Source of the DNA: Marinomonas spartinae
GTDB lineage: Bacteria; Pseudomonadota; Gammaproteobacteria; Pseudomonadales; Marinomonadaceae
Reading direction: 5' to 3'
Assembly: GCF_016461715.1 (NCBI RefSeq)
Contig: NZ_JAEMUI010000002.1
Span: 248,001-312,000 of the forward strand
Length of the DNA: 64,000 nt
The notes below the pieces were generated by a model. That model was not told the origin of the DNA. It saw nothing but the letters and a program-made list of their open reading frames with translations, and did no database searches. Of the stretch, positions 39,317 through 49,080 are shown in pieces (position 1 is the stretch's first letter; every line of letters starts with the position of its first letter). The translations under genes and the position numbers were made by a program.

Positions 39317-39715
39317 TTAAAATGCTGCTCTTAGCCAGGTTAAATGTTGATAGTCGATTTTTTCATCAAATAGTACCGCGTCAAAGCGACAGCCACTGGT
39401 ATCTTGATGATGTTTATGTAGCCAGTAGGATGCAGCTAATCTTACTTTTCTTAGCTTGGCTTCACTAAGGCTTTCAGCTGCCGTTCCATGGGTTGAGTTT
39501 GCCCGATAGCGGACCTCAACAAACACATAAGTCGTCTTGTCTAAAAAGATCAGATCTATTTCACCACCACGACAATGGTAGTTGCGGGCGATAAATTTGA
39601 GGCCTTTTTTAGTTAAAAAGGCCTCAGCACATTGTTCTGCTTTGTCACCGTTATTGTTCGGTTTCTTCTTTTTTCGGAAAAAACTGCGTGCTAACTGCAT
39701 GTACCAACTGTCCAT
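39317..39715 (-). CDS. yraN: YraN family (UPF0102) putative endonuclease
   Basis: A 132-residue protein with the UPF0102 signature: GDKAEQCAEAFLTKKGLKFIARNYHCRGGEIDLI, here cited as GDKAEQCAEAFL and NYHCRGGEIDLIFLD. YVFVEVRYR follows. The Glu-Asp-Glu-x-Arg pattern is that of a restriction-endonuclease-like fold, but no activity is established for YraN. The start at 39715 overlaps the lpoA end by 65 bases; ATG 39700 is an alternative. It lies between lpoA and diaA as in other gammaproteobacteria. Confidence 0.88.
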   Translation of the reverse strand: MDSWYMQLARSFFRKKKKPNNNGDKAEQCAEAFLTKKGLKFIARNYHCRGGEIDLIFLDKTTYVFVEVRYRANSTHGTAAESLSEAKLRKVRLAASYWLHKHHQDTSGCRFDAVLFDEKIDYQHLTWLRAAF

Positions 39716-41507
39716 TTCGGTAAGTCATGATTTCTGGACGTCTATGGAAGGTACCATATTGATCCATCGTAATAATGCCTGTGTTTGCAGATAATCGCGT
39801 GGTCGGCAGCTGTACAAACAGAGGATAGCGGTTTGCTAATAGATAAGCATCTGCTCCTAAGGCTTGTAGGCGTCGTAAAATATTTGAATCACGTCCTGAT
39901 GATACGTCTTTTAGGGCACTATCTTTATTGACAATAGCAGGTATTTCAGCAAATAAAATGCGCTCAATGTCGTTATAGTTAATGCCTTGTTCTGGTGGTG
40001 AATCATTCAGTGTGCTACTGGCTAGCATAGGAACATCGCTTGCAAAATAAAAATCCAAAAGAGGACGAATTTGCTTCGCATCGCTCAATTTGCCAGCATA
40101 AAAAATATAGTTTAGATCCTGACGAGGGCGTACTTCAGTGTCTACTTGCTCGCCGATCCATTTTTGAATGGTATAAATACGAGATTTACTTTCGTTTATC
40201 AGCAATAATTTTTGAACTGCTTGTTGACGACCTTTGGAAGTATCTTGATAAGACAAATCACCCGTGATGGTAATGTTGGCTTGCTTGGCTGCCTTGCGAA
40301 ACTCATCACTCTGTCTCAGTGCCCATGTATCTTGAGAGCTTAAAATGGCGGCCCTAGTGGCGCCAGCTTGTTTGGCGAAAGAGATTAGTTCATTAATGTC
40401 ATCTTCTGCGTTTAGCGAAAAATGATAAACATTAGGTATACGCTGATTGTCAGTCACCTGGTTCAGTGCGATGACAGGGTGTTGAGGAGATAAGCGATTA
40501 ATTTCGGTCACGTTAGACTTTTTAAGAGGCCCAATAATCACGTCTGGGTTTTGTGCATCCGCTGCTTTAAGCGCCTCTGCAATGTTCTTGTAGTTGTCAG
40601 TATTTACTACGGCGATCTGTGCTCTGGGTTGCTTCTGATGGTAATAGGCACTGAAGAAGCCATTTACAATCGCTTGAGAAGCGCTTTCAAGCTTACCTGT
40701 CATAGGGAGCATTAAGACAATTTTCTTTGGGGCCATATCATTTAGGTTAGCTATCACCCTAAAATCTTGTGGCACATCAATGGCGGCAGGATGATCCGGA
40801 TGGGCTTGCTGCCAGGCTTTAAATGCTTTTAGCTGTTGTTCAATAGACAGTGACTGATTTCTTAAAATGCCACTAATTGTCAAAAATCCCTTGAGAACAG
40901 GTGAGTCGGTTTGACTCAATTCAGCCATTTCTGCTTCGGTTAGGTTTTGTACGGCACGCCATAATTTGGCTTCGTTTTCTTGTCCTTCGCCTTTTGGTAG
41001 GTGTTCAAGTAAGTCTAAGCGGACTTTGACGACTTCAGGCCAATTGTTTGTGTGCTCTAGAATGGTGGCTTTGGTTTTGTTCAACAGGTTCTGATTGTCT
41101 GGAGAATCCGCTGCGGGCAGTTTTGAGGCCTGATTCAACATATCCATCGCTTTACTTGGGTCATCTAATTCTGAGGCAATGGCCGCCGCCAATAGATGCG
41201 CTTTAAAACGAATTATAGATTGAGTATCGAGCAGTTTATCAGTCAGTGCGTCTCTTGCCAGCAAGAATTGACCATCGCGGTAGAGTTGTAGGGCTTTGTT
41301 GTAGGAGTCGGCCAGTTCCTTGGGCGCTTTAGTCGGTAATGGATGATATATGCTAGGAGGCAACTCATCACCTTTTGTCTCCCCTTTTTGTGAGTAGGCA
41401 TCAGGTGAGTAATAGCCCGGCTGCGTATTTAAATTGACCGAACTACAAGCACTTAGCAGAAAAGTACAGACAGTTAATGATATGATGCGGTAATTAATCA
41501 GGCTCAT
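39651..41507 (-). CDS. lpoA: LpoA, outer-membrane lipoprotein activator of PBP1A
   Basis: LpoA reaches from the outer membrane through the peptidoglycan to activate PBP1A. The 618-residue precursor has a lipobox (SLTVCTFLLSAC, modified Cys at about 20), an N-terminal TPR-like helical domain (about 50-245) and a C-terminal periplasmic-binding-protein-like domain starting KIVLMLPMTGKLESASQ. I chose ATG 41507 because it puts the signal peptide at the N-terminus; an upstream in-frame codon would add 25 residues overlapping the divergent rsmI start region. Confidence 0.93.
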   Translation of the reverse strand: MSLINYRIISLTVCTFLLSACSSVNLNTQPGYYSPDAYSQKGETKGDELPPSIYHPLPTKAPKELADSYNKALQLYRDGQFLLARDALTDKLLDTQSIIRFKAHLLAAAIASELDDPSKAMDMLNQASKLPAADSPDNQNLLNKTKATILEHTNNWPEVVKVRLDLLEHLPKGEGQENEAKLWRAVQNLTEAEMAELSQTDSPVLKGFLTISGILRNQSLSIEQQLKAFKAWQQAHPDHPAAIDVPQDFRVIANLNDMAPKKIVLMLPMTGKLESASQAIVNGFFSAYYHQKQPRAQIAVVNTDNYKNIAEALKAADAQNPDVIIGPLKKSNVTEINRLSPQHPVIALNQVTDNQRIPNVYHFSLNAEDDINELISFAKQAGATRAAILSSQDTWALRQSDEFRKAAKQANITITGDLSYQDTSKGRQQAVQKLLLINESKSRIYTIQKWIGEQVDTEVRPRQDLNYIFYAGKLSDAKQIRPLLDFYFASDVPMLASSTLNDSPPEQGINYNDIERILFAEIPAIVNKDSALKDVSSGRDSNILRRLQALGADAYLLANRYPLFVQLPTTRLSANTGIITMDQYGTFHRRPEIMTYRNGQLVHAVSTQFFPKKEETEQ

Positions 41508-41538
41508 AAGCTTATAAATGACAGATAAAAGAGGCAAC

Positions 41539-42399
41539 ATGGTATCACATAGTTCCGATGATGCGAGAGGGTCGCTGTACATAGTTGCGACTCCAATTGG
41601 TAATCTAGACGATTTTAGTAAAAGGGCAGAACAAATCTTACGTGATGTAGACTATATAGCAGCGGAAGATACACGACACTCTCGCCGTTTGTTGAATCAT
41701 TTTGGCATTGAGGCAAAGCTGTTTTCCATTCACGATCATAATGAAAAAGACAAGGCAAATTACGTCGCCAGTTTGCTGGATGAAGGTAAGAACGTTGCAT
41801 TGGTTTCAGACGCTGGTACGCCATTGATTTCAGATCCTGGCTATCATGTCGTTCATGCTCTTCGTAAACAAGGTCACAAGGTAGTGCCTGTTCCAGGTGC
41901 ATGTGCTTTGGTGGCGGCTCTATGTGCCTCTGGGTTACCAACCGATCAGTTCTTTTTCTCAGGTTTTGTCCCAGCAAAATCCAAAGCTCGTTGTGATCTT
42001 TTTGAGTCTTGGAAAAAGCAGCCAGGCACGGTTGTATTTTATGAATCTACGCACCGTGTTTATGATTCGATTGTTGATGTGCAAAAAGTCTATGGTGACG
42101 ATGCGCAATTGGTTTTGGCTCGAGAAGTTACTAAAACCTTTGAAACCTTTTTATCAGGAACGGCATCAGAGATTCTGGCTATGTTTGACGCCGATGCAAA
42201 CCAAATGCGCGGTGAATTTGTGGTCATGCTGAGTTTTACACAAGAGAGCGGTAATGAGGCTGAATTAGAAGCAAAACGCATTCTGACCATCTTATTAGAA
42301 GATTTACCAGTTAAACAGGCGGCAGCGCTGGCAGCCAAATTAACTGGCGAAAAGAAGAATAGCCTGTATAAAATGGCATTGGACATGCAAAGTGCATGA
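41539..42399 (+). CDS. rsmI: 16S rRNA 2'-O-ribose C1402 methyltransferase RsmI
   Basis: A 286-residue tetrapyrrole-methylase-fold protein that methylates C1402 in the decoding centre. Family marks are YIVATPIGNLDD, AAEDTRHSRRLL, VSDAGTPLISDPGY and VFYESTHRV. ATG 41539 has AAGAGG in front; an ATG at 41518 is also in frame. It is divergent from lpoA. The rnpB gene, which usually follows rsmI in pseudomonads, is not recognisable here. Confidence 0.94.
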   Translation: MVSHSSDDARGSLYIVATPIGNLDDFSKRAEQILRDVDYIAAEDTRHSRRLLNHFGIEAKLFSIHDHNEKDKANYVASLLDEGKNVALVSDAGTPLISDPGYHVVHALRKQGHKVVPVPGACALVAALCASGLPTDQFFFSGFVPAKSKARCDLFESWKKQPGTVVFYESTHRVYDSIVDVQKVYGDDAQLVLAREVTKTFETFLSGTASEILAMFDADANQMRGEFVVMLSFTQESGNEAELEAKRILTILLEDLPVKQAAALAAKLTGEKKNSLYKMALDMQSA

Positions 42400-42431
42400 A
42401 TCATTACCTCTTAAAAGAACGAAGGTTAAAT

Positions 42432-43223
42432 ATGCTTAAAAAGAATAATAAGGATCGGTTAACCCTTATATCGTTTGTCGCGTTCACATTGCTCGCATTA
42501 AATACGCAACAGGTACAAGCTCGAACTTGGCAGGAAATTCAACAAAGTGGTGTCTTAAAAGTTGGACTAACGGAGGATTATGCGCCCTTGTCTTTCCATG
42601 CTAAATCAGGAAAGTTAGAAGGCTTTGCTGTGGATATGACCTCAGCGTTAGCCAAATCCTTGCATCTAAAAGTACAATTTATCAAAACCACTTGGCCTAG
42701 CCTATCTCAAGATCTAGCGGCTGATAAATTTGATCTCGCGGCTGGTGGCGTTACACGTACCAAAAAACGTGCTGAGCAGTTTTTATTATCTGATCCCGTG
42801 GCAAAAAATGGCAAAATTATTCTGAGTAATTGTCATAACAATAAGCCATTGAGTACTTTGAAAGATATTGATAAACCCAGTGTGAAAGTGATTGTTAACC
42901 CAGGTGGTACTAACCAAACCTATGTGGATGATCATATAAAGAATGCTGATATCATTCTGACAAAAAATAATTTTGCTAATTTACAGGGGATTCGTGATCG
43001 CTCAGCAGACGCGATGATTACAGATCTAATTGAAGGAAATTATTACCAATTACATGAGAAGGGTGTATTTTGCGTGTCTTCCAAGACCATCTTAGCGGGT
43101 ACCTCTAGTGTTAAAGTCTATATGATGAAAAAAAACAATAGCCACTTACTTAAAAAGGTTAATAATTGGCTTCAAGGGAATGAAAGCTCTACTTTAGCTC
43201 AACGTTGGGGGATTGCCCAATAA
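42432..43223 (+). CDS. Periplasmic cyclohexadienyl dehydratase-like / solute-binding protein
   Basis: A 263-residue exported protein with a signal peptide (about 1-30, ending VQA-RT) and the type II periplasmic-binding fold. The closest family I recognise is cyclohexadienyl dehydratase (PheC), from TTWPSLSQDLAADKFDLAAGG, KVIVNPGGTNQTYV and SADAMITDLIE. In PheC enzymes the motif is NPGGTNE, and I recall that Glu as the catalytic acid. Here the residue is Gln162, so this copy may be a binding protein rather than a dehydratase. Two Cys (134 and about 220) could form a disulfide. No permease gene is nearby. Confidence 0.75.
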   Translation: MLKKNNKDRLTLISFVAFTLLALNTQQVQARTWQEIQQSGVLKVGLTEDYAPLSFHAKSGKLEGFAVDMTSALAKSLHLKVQFIKTTWPSLSQDLAADKFDLAAGGVTRTKKRAEQFLLSDPVAKNGKIILSNCHNNKPLSTLKDIDKPSVKVIVNPGGTNQTYVDDHIKNADIILTKNNFANLQGIRDRSADAMITDLIEGNYYQLHEKGVFCVSSKTILAGTSSVKVYMMKKNNSHLLKKVNNWLQGNESSTLAQRWGIAQ

Positions 43224-43282
43224 AGTATTTACTGGGTACGGAAGGCGTTTTATTGCTTTTTAGAAAAGTATCGCTGTTTAAA

Positions 43283-43367
43283 AATGATATTATTGCTAGG
43301 GAAGTGCAACCCTGATAAAGGGGATTTCTCGCACCCTCCCTAAAAACTAGTAGGCAATAATATCATT
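43283..43367. repeat. 85-bp nested palindrome (cruciform or mobile-element-like hairpin)
   Basis: Outer arms AATGATATTATTGC (43283-43296) and GCAATAATATCATT (43354-43367) are perfect 14-bp complements. Inside are AGGGA/TCCCT, GTGC/GCAC and AACCC/GGG-ATT stems around a TGATAAA loop, with a 12-base one-sided bulge AAAAACTAGTAG. It lies between two convergent genes and has no T run, so it is not an ordinary terminator. Confidence 0.8.
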
Positions 43368-43418
43368 GTTTCTGTTATACAAATTGCATGATGTTGGCTT
43401 GGTTATTCTCTAGCTATA

Positions 43419-44684
43419 TTAGCTTGATAGGTTCACAATCAATCTAAAAGAAAGTGAAAATATGGCAATAAGACCAATAACACCTACTATTTTATGATAC
43501 GTTTTATTCACTAATTCTCCCATAATATCCTTTCGCGAAGACAGTATGAAAATGATCACTCCTAAAAATGGGGCCACTAATACAGTCAACGCTTGAGCGA
43601 TAATAATTATCCTTATTGGAGATCCACTGTTAAATATAGCCACTGAGGCGCCAAAAATTAAAATAGCGTATGTGAAAAATTTAACTTTCATCGAGGATAA
43701 TTTGTTTCCCCAGCCAAGTGCATCGCATAATAGTGTACCGCCAGCAGAAGCATTGGCGGCCATTGATGAGAATGCTGCTGCAAAAAAACCAATGCTGAAA
43801 ATAATGGAGCTCATTTTTCCAGATACAGGCTCAAGAACTTTTGTTAACTGAGTAAAGTTTTTAACGGTTTCTCCCGTAGCACTAAATACCCCAGCGGCAA
43901 CAATAATGACAAGCATCGTCATGGCGGCAGTGGCAATATTTCCTGGGATCGTATCGATTAATGTCAAACGTTTATATTGTTCAGGCTTTAATCCTCTTTC
44001 GTGAATGGAGTAACCGCTATAGAGGGCAGAGTTAATTGAAAAATTTGTTCCAATTAAAGCGATCAGCAAGAAGCCGGCGGAGTCTGGGATACTTGGTATT
44101 AAGCCACGGGAGACACCTACCCATGACGGATCACTGATAATTGCCGATCCTAAAAAGCCAATTGACATAATTGCGATCAATGCAATAAGGAGCTTTTCGA
44201 GGGCTCTATACGCATTTCTTAAGGCAATCAAGATAGCTACCGCCACGGTGGATGCTAACACCCAAGCTATTACTGATCCTCCGAAGAGTAGTTGCAGGGC
44301 TATTCCTGAGCCAATTGCATTCCCTACAGAGAAACATAGGGTGATAAAAAAAACGCCAAAGCCTGCCAAAATACCGACAGTATGACCAATTTTGCTTTTT
44401 ATTGTATCAACTAACGAGACACCTTTTGTTGATAGTCCTATTCGAACGGCCATGTCGTTAAAAAAGAACATGAGAATGCCCGATAAAACGATGACCCAAA
44501 GTAGTTGATAGCCATACAGGCTACCTGCCTGAACGGCTGATGTAAGTGCTCCAGGACCAAAGCGCCATGCACCAGCGACAAATGCAGGCCCCATAAGTAA
44601 GAGTATTTTGTACTTATTTGCTGCATTTTTGCTATTATGGTAAGGCTCCAAAACGTCTTTTGGGGTACGGTTTTCAATTTTCAT
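43419..44684 (-). CDS. Nramp-superfamily transporter lacking metal-binding motifs
   Basis: A 421-residue membrane protein with about eleven helices and an Nramp (LeuT-type) fold: GPAFVAGAWRFGPGALTSA, then GSLYGYQLLWVIVLS in helices 1-2. In true Mn/Fe transporters helix 1 has DPGN and helix 6 has MPH. Here these read GPGA (residues 43-46) and INSA (217-220), so the Asp, Asn, Met and His ligands are gone. Transport of Mn2+ or Fe2+ is therefore unlikely. It lies 100 bases after an aldolase gene under an IclR regulator, which suggests uptake of the organic substrate of that aldolase. GTG 44696 is an alternative start. Confidence 0.85.
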   Translation of the reverse strand: MKIENRTPKDVLEPYHNSKNAANKYKILLLMGPAFVAGAWRFGPGALTSAVQAGSLYGYQLLWVIVLSGILMFFFNDMAVRIGLSTKGVSLVDTIKSKIGHTVGILAGFGVFFITLCFSVGNAIGSGIALQLLFGGSVIAWVLASTVAVAILIALRNAYRALEKLLIALIAIMSIGFLGSAIISDPSWVGVSRGLIPSIPDSAGFLLIALIGTNFSINSALYSGYSIHERGLKPEQYKRLTLIDTIPGNIATAAMTMLVIIVAAGVFSATGETVKNFTQLTKVLEPVSGKMSSIIFSIGFFAAAFSSMAANASAGGTLLCDALGWGNKLSSMKVKFFTYAILIFGASVAIFNSGSPIRIIIIAQALTVLVAPFLGVIIFILSSRKDIMGELVNKTYHKIVGVIGLIAIFSLSFRLIVNLSS

Positions 44685-44784
44685 GGGATACCACACTATT
44701 ATTTTTATTGAGTAGTAGAATAGCGATGTAAGTTTGCCCGCTCAGCATCGCTATTTTGGTTATCGTACGAAAACTGTTTGCTTA

Positions 44785-45705
44785 TTAAATTAAGCCAGCA
44801 GATTGAAGTGCTTTTTTGATTTCCTCGCTTGCACCTTCTTGAAGAGGTAATAGTGGACTTCTCACTGTTGCGTGCTCCAAAATGCCACGTGCAACGAGAC
44901 CTTCTTTTAAAGCAACCGTACCTTCCATATGGGAGCCGCGGTGGTAAACGTTTTGGGTGACAGGGAACAGACGATCGTGAATGGCTCGTGCTGCTTTGTA
45001 ATCCTGACGTTTACCCGCCGCAATCAATTCAATTAGTGGTTCAGGAGTGAGACCGCCGTAACCCACTAGTGCACCATCCACATCAAACATAGTGTGCAGT
45101 AGATATTCGTCATGGCATGTCAGTACTTGTAGGTCTGGATTTTCACGACGAATGATTGGGATTTCTGTATCCCAACGACGCATATTACGAACGCCGTTTT
45201 TCATTGCGAAAACACCGGGCTGAGCAGCGATTTCTAGTAAGGTATCTAGGTTGTAACTTGCTTTTGTCACATCAGGGTATTGAAAAAGGATTAAGGGTAA
45301 TCCTGTTTCTTCATGGATCGTTTTGTATCTATCTTGAGGAGCACCTTCTTGAAATCCAAAGCGCAACCAGCCGTGGGATGGATAAACAAGACCTGCTGAC
45401 GCACCCGCAGAGATAGCGCGTTTGGTTTCCTCTACAGCCACTTTGGTTCCTTCACCTGTGATACCAGCAATAACAGGAAGGCGTCCATCAGTAGATTCAA
45501 CAAAACTTCTAATAACAGACATTTGTTCTTCAGAAGTCATAAATGTGCCTTCACCAGCGTGACCAAGCACTACTAGCCCTTTTACACCATCAAAGCTACC
45601 TAACCAAGCACCTAGTTTATGGATTGCTTTATGGTCAACCTCTCCATCGCGAGTGAAAGGTGTGACTGGTGCGGGTACTAAACCTCTTAAATCAATATTA
45701 TTCAT
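44785..45705 (-). CDS. DHDPS/N-acetylneuraminate lyase superfamily aldolase or dehydratase
   Basis: A 306-residue TIM-barrel class I aldolase. The Schiff-base Lys169 (FAMKNGV) and catalytic Tyr143 (ILFQYPD) are present. The usual GTTGE or GSTGE substrate loop reads GHAGEG (residues 48-53). It is thus not a typical DapA, and lysine synthesis is unlikely given the IclR and transporter neighbours. Plausible roles are cleavage or dehydration of a 2-oxo sugar acid or another pyruvate-yielding compound. ATG 45705 has AAGGA eight bases upstream; an ATG six bases earlier is too close to that site. Confidence 0.85.
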   Translation of the reverse strand: MNNIDLRGLVPAPVTPFTRDGEVDHKAIHKLGAWLGSFDGVKGLVVLGHAGEGTFMTSEEQMSVIRSFVESTDGRLPVIAGITGEGTKVAVEETKRAISAGASAGLVYPSHGWLRFGFQEGAPQDRYKTIHEETGLPLILFQYPDVTKASYNLDTLLEIAAQPGVFAMKNGVRNMRRWDTEIPIIRRENPDLQVLTCHDEYLLHTMFDVDGALVGYGGLTPEPLIELIAAGKRQDYKAARAIHDRLFPVTQNVYHRGSHMEGTVALKEGLVARGILEHATVRSPLLPLQEGASEEIKKALQSAGLI

Positions 45706-45737
45706 GATCATTTTCCTTATTATTTTTGGGTTTTTAG

Positions 45738-46535
45738 TTAAATGGCAGATGTTGCACTGCCGCTAACATTAATTGCCTTTGATAGTTTTTCAGACGTTTC
45801 AGCCATGCCATCAAAGGCTTTAATGAAGAGTTCATCTTCAGATATTCTAATACTTGGAACGACAACACTAATTGCCCCAATTGGATAACGGTCTCGGTCA
45901 AAAACAGGTAGTGCTAATACCGTTAATGAAGAATTGAAACTGGAGCGTTTTAAAATATAACCTTTTGCTTTAATAGATTTTAATTGCTCCATGACGGGTA
46001 TATCGTCTTTATCCAGCGGAACAACTTCATGAAAATCCGGCTCAAGGTTTAACACATGCTCTAATTCTTCCTCAGGAAGAAAAGCTAAAAGGGCTTGTCC
46101 AATCGCGCTGCAGTAGGCAGGAATCACTGATCCGACACGAATATCGACTCCCAGACGAGCTAAGCCAACACGTACCCGTTCTAGGTAAACCATGTTTGCC
46201 CCTTCAAGAGTGGCAAAGCTGACGGTTTCTCCAATGCGTTTAGCTAATGAACGTAAAATAGGTAATGCTAAGTCACGAATATCGCTGCGCCCGATCGCAT
46301 TAAAACCGAGATTGGCGACTTTAAGTGTTAAATGAAATTGCTTTGTTTCTTCTAACTTTTCTATATATCCCAGATCGACCAATGTATTCAGGATGCGGAA
46401 AACCGTTCCTGAATCCAGTCCGGAGCGCGAGCAAACTTCGCTTAACGTTAAGGCTTCAAAAGCATGTGTAAAAGATTCCAGTACTTTGAAACCTTTTGCG
46501 AGGGAGCCCACTTTATTTTTAGAATCGACAGCCAT
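45738..46535 (-). CDS. IclR-family transcriptional regulator
   Basis: A 265-residue IclR protein with an N-terminal winged helix-turn-helix (about 10-70, LTLSEVCSRSGLDSGTVFRILNTL) and a C-terminal effector-binding domain (YCSAIGQALLAFLPEEEL). It is the first gene of a three-gene unit and probably controls the aldolase and transporter genes as well as itself. I chose ATG 46535 because the promoter at 46586-46614 would place the transcript start near 46579, leaving almost no leader for the alternative ATG 46571. The effector is unknown. Confidence 0.88.
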   Translation of the reverse strand: MAVDSKNKVGSLAKGFKVLESFTHAFEALTLSEVCSRSGLDSGTVFRILNTLVDLGYIEKLEETKQFHLTLKVANLGFNAIGRSDIRDLALPILRSLAKRIGETVSFATLEGANMVYLERVRVGLARLGVDIRVGSVIPAYCSAIGQALLAFLPEEELEHVLNLEPDFHEVVPLDKDDIPVMEQLKSIKAKGYILKRSSFNSSLTVLALPVFDRDRYPIGAISVVVPSIRISEDELFIKAFDGMAETSEKLSKAINVSGSATSAI

Positions 46536-46585
46536 AAAACTCACTTTTTCGGAATGCGAAATTTTTTTCATTTTATTGTTTGACT

Positions 46586-46614
46586 ATATAAGGACATTAA
46601 ATTTTTATTGTCAA
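46586..46614 (-). promoter_or_regulatory. Promoter of the iclR-aldolase-transporter unit
   Basis: On the minus strand TTGACA (46614-46609) and TTATAT (46591-46586) are separated by exactly 17 bases, a near-consensus sigma-70 promoter. Its AT-rich spacer may hold the IclR operator. Confidence 0.7.
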
Positions 46615-46708
46615 TAGGAATTCATCGAAAAATTGAAGAAAAAAACGCATGTCTCATTGTGTTTTGCTTTGATCAACGATTGTGGGTCGGGTAGATATTG
46701 CTTTTGCG

Positions 46709-46738
46709 TTTACAAAATCCATTGTCTAGGGGTATACT
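46709..46738 (+). promoter_or_regulatory. Promoter of the thiamine operon
   Basis: TTTACA (46709-46714) and TATACT (46733-46738), 18 bases apart, place the transcript start at about 46745, right before the riboswitch. Confidence 0.72.
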
Positions 46739-46746
46739 CAAAATCA

Positions 46747-46834
46747 CTTGTCGGAGTGCCATTTGGCTGAGATCGCATAATTAAGTGCGGGATCCGCAGA
46801 ACCTGATCGGGCTAATACCCGCGTAGGAAACAAG
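46747..46834 (+). ncRNA. TPP riboswitch (thi box) controlling thiC operon
   Basis: The aptamer closes with P1 CTTGT (46747-46751) and ACAAG (46830-46834). The conserved TPP elements GGCTGAGA (46765-46772) and ACCTGATC-GGCTAATACC-type segment with GCGTAGGAAA are present. It senses thiamine pyrophosphate and represses the operon when TPP is plentiful. Confidence 0.95.
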
Positions 46835-46856
46835 AAAGTCTCCATTTTTCTTTTCT

Positions 46857-49065
<2,209 letters not shown>

Positions 49066-49080
49066 GTGAAAGGAGGATTT

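Noticed and set aside
43283..43367. Integron attC site
   Set aside because: The arms do not end in the GTTRRRY/RYYYAAC core boxes, and no integrase or cassette-like array is nearby.
42400..43418. RNase P RNA gene expected after rsmI
   Set aside because: The conserved core (GAGGAAAGTCCGGGCT-type sequence) is absent; the space holds a periplasmic protein gene and the palindrome.
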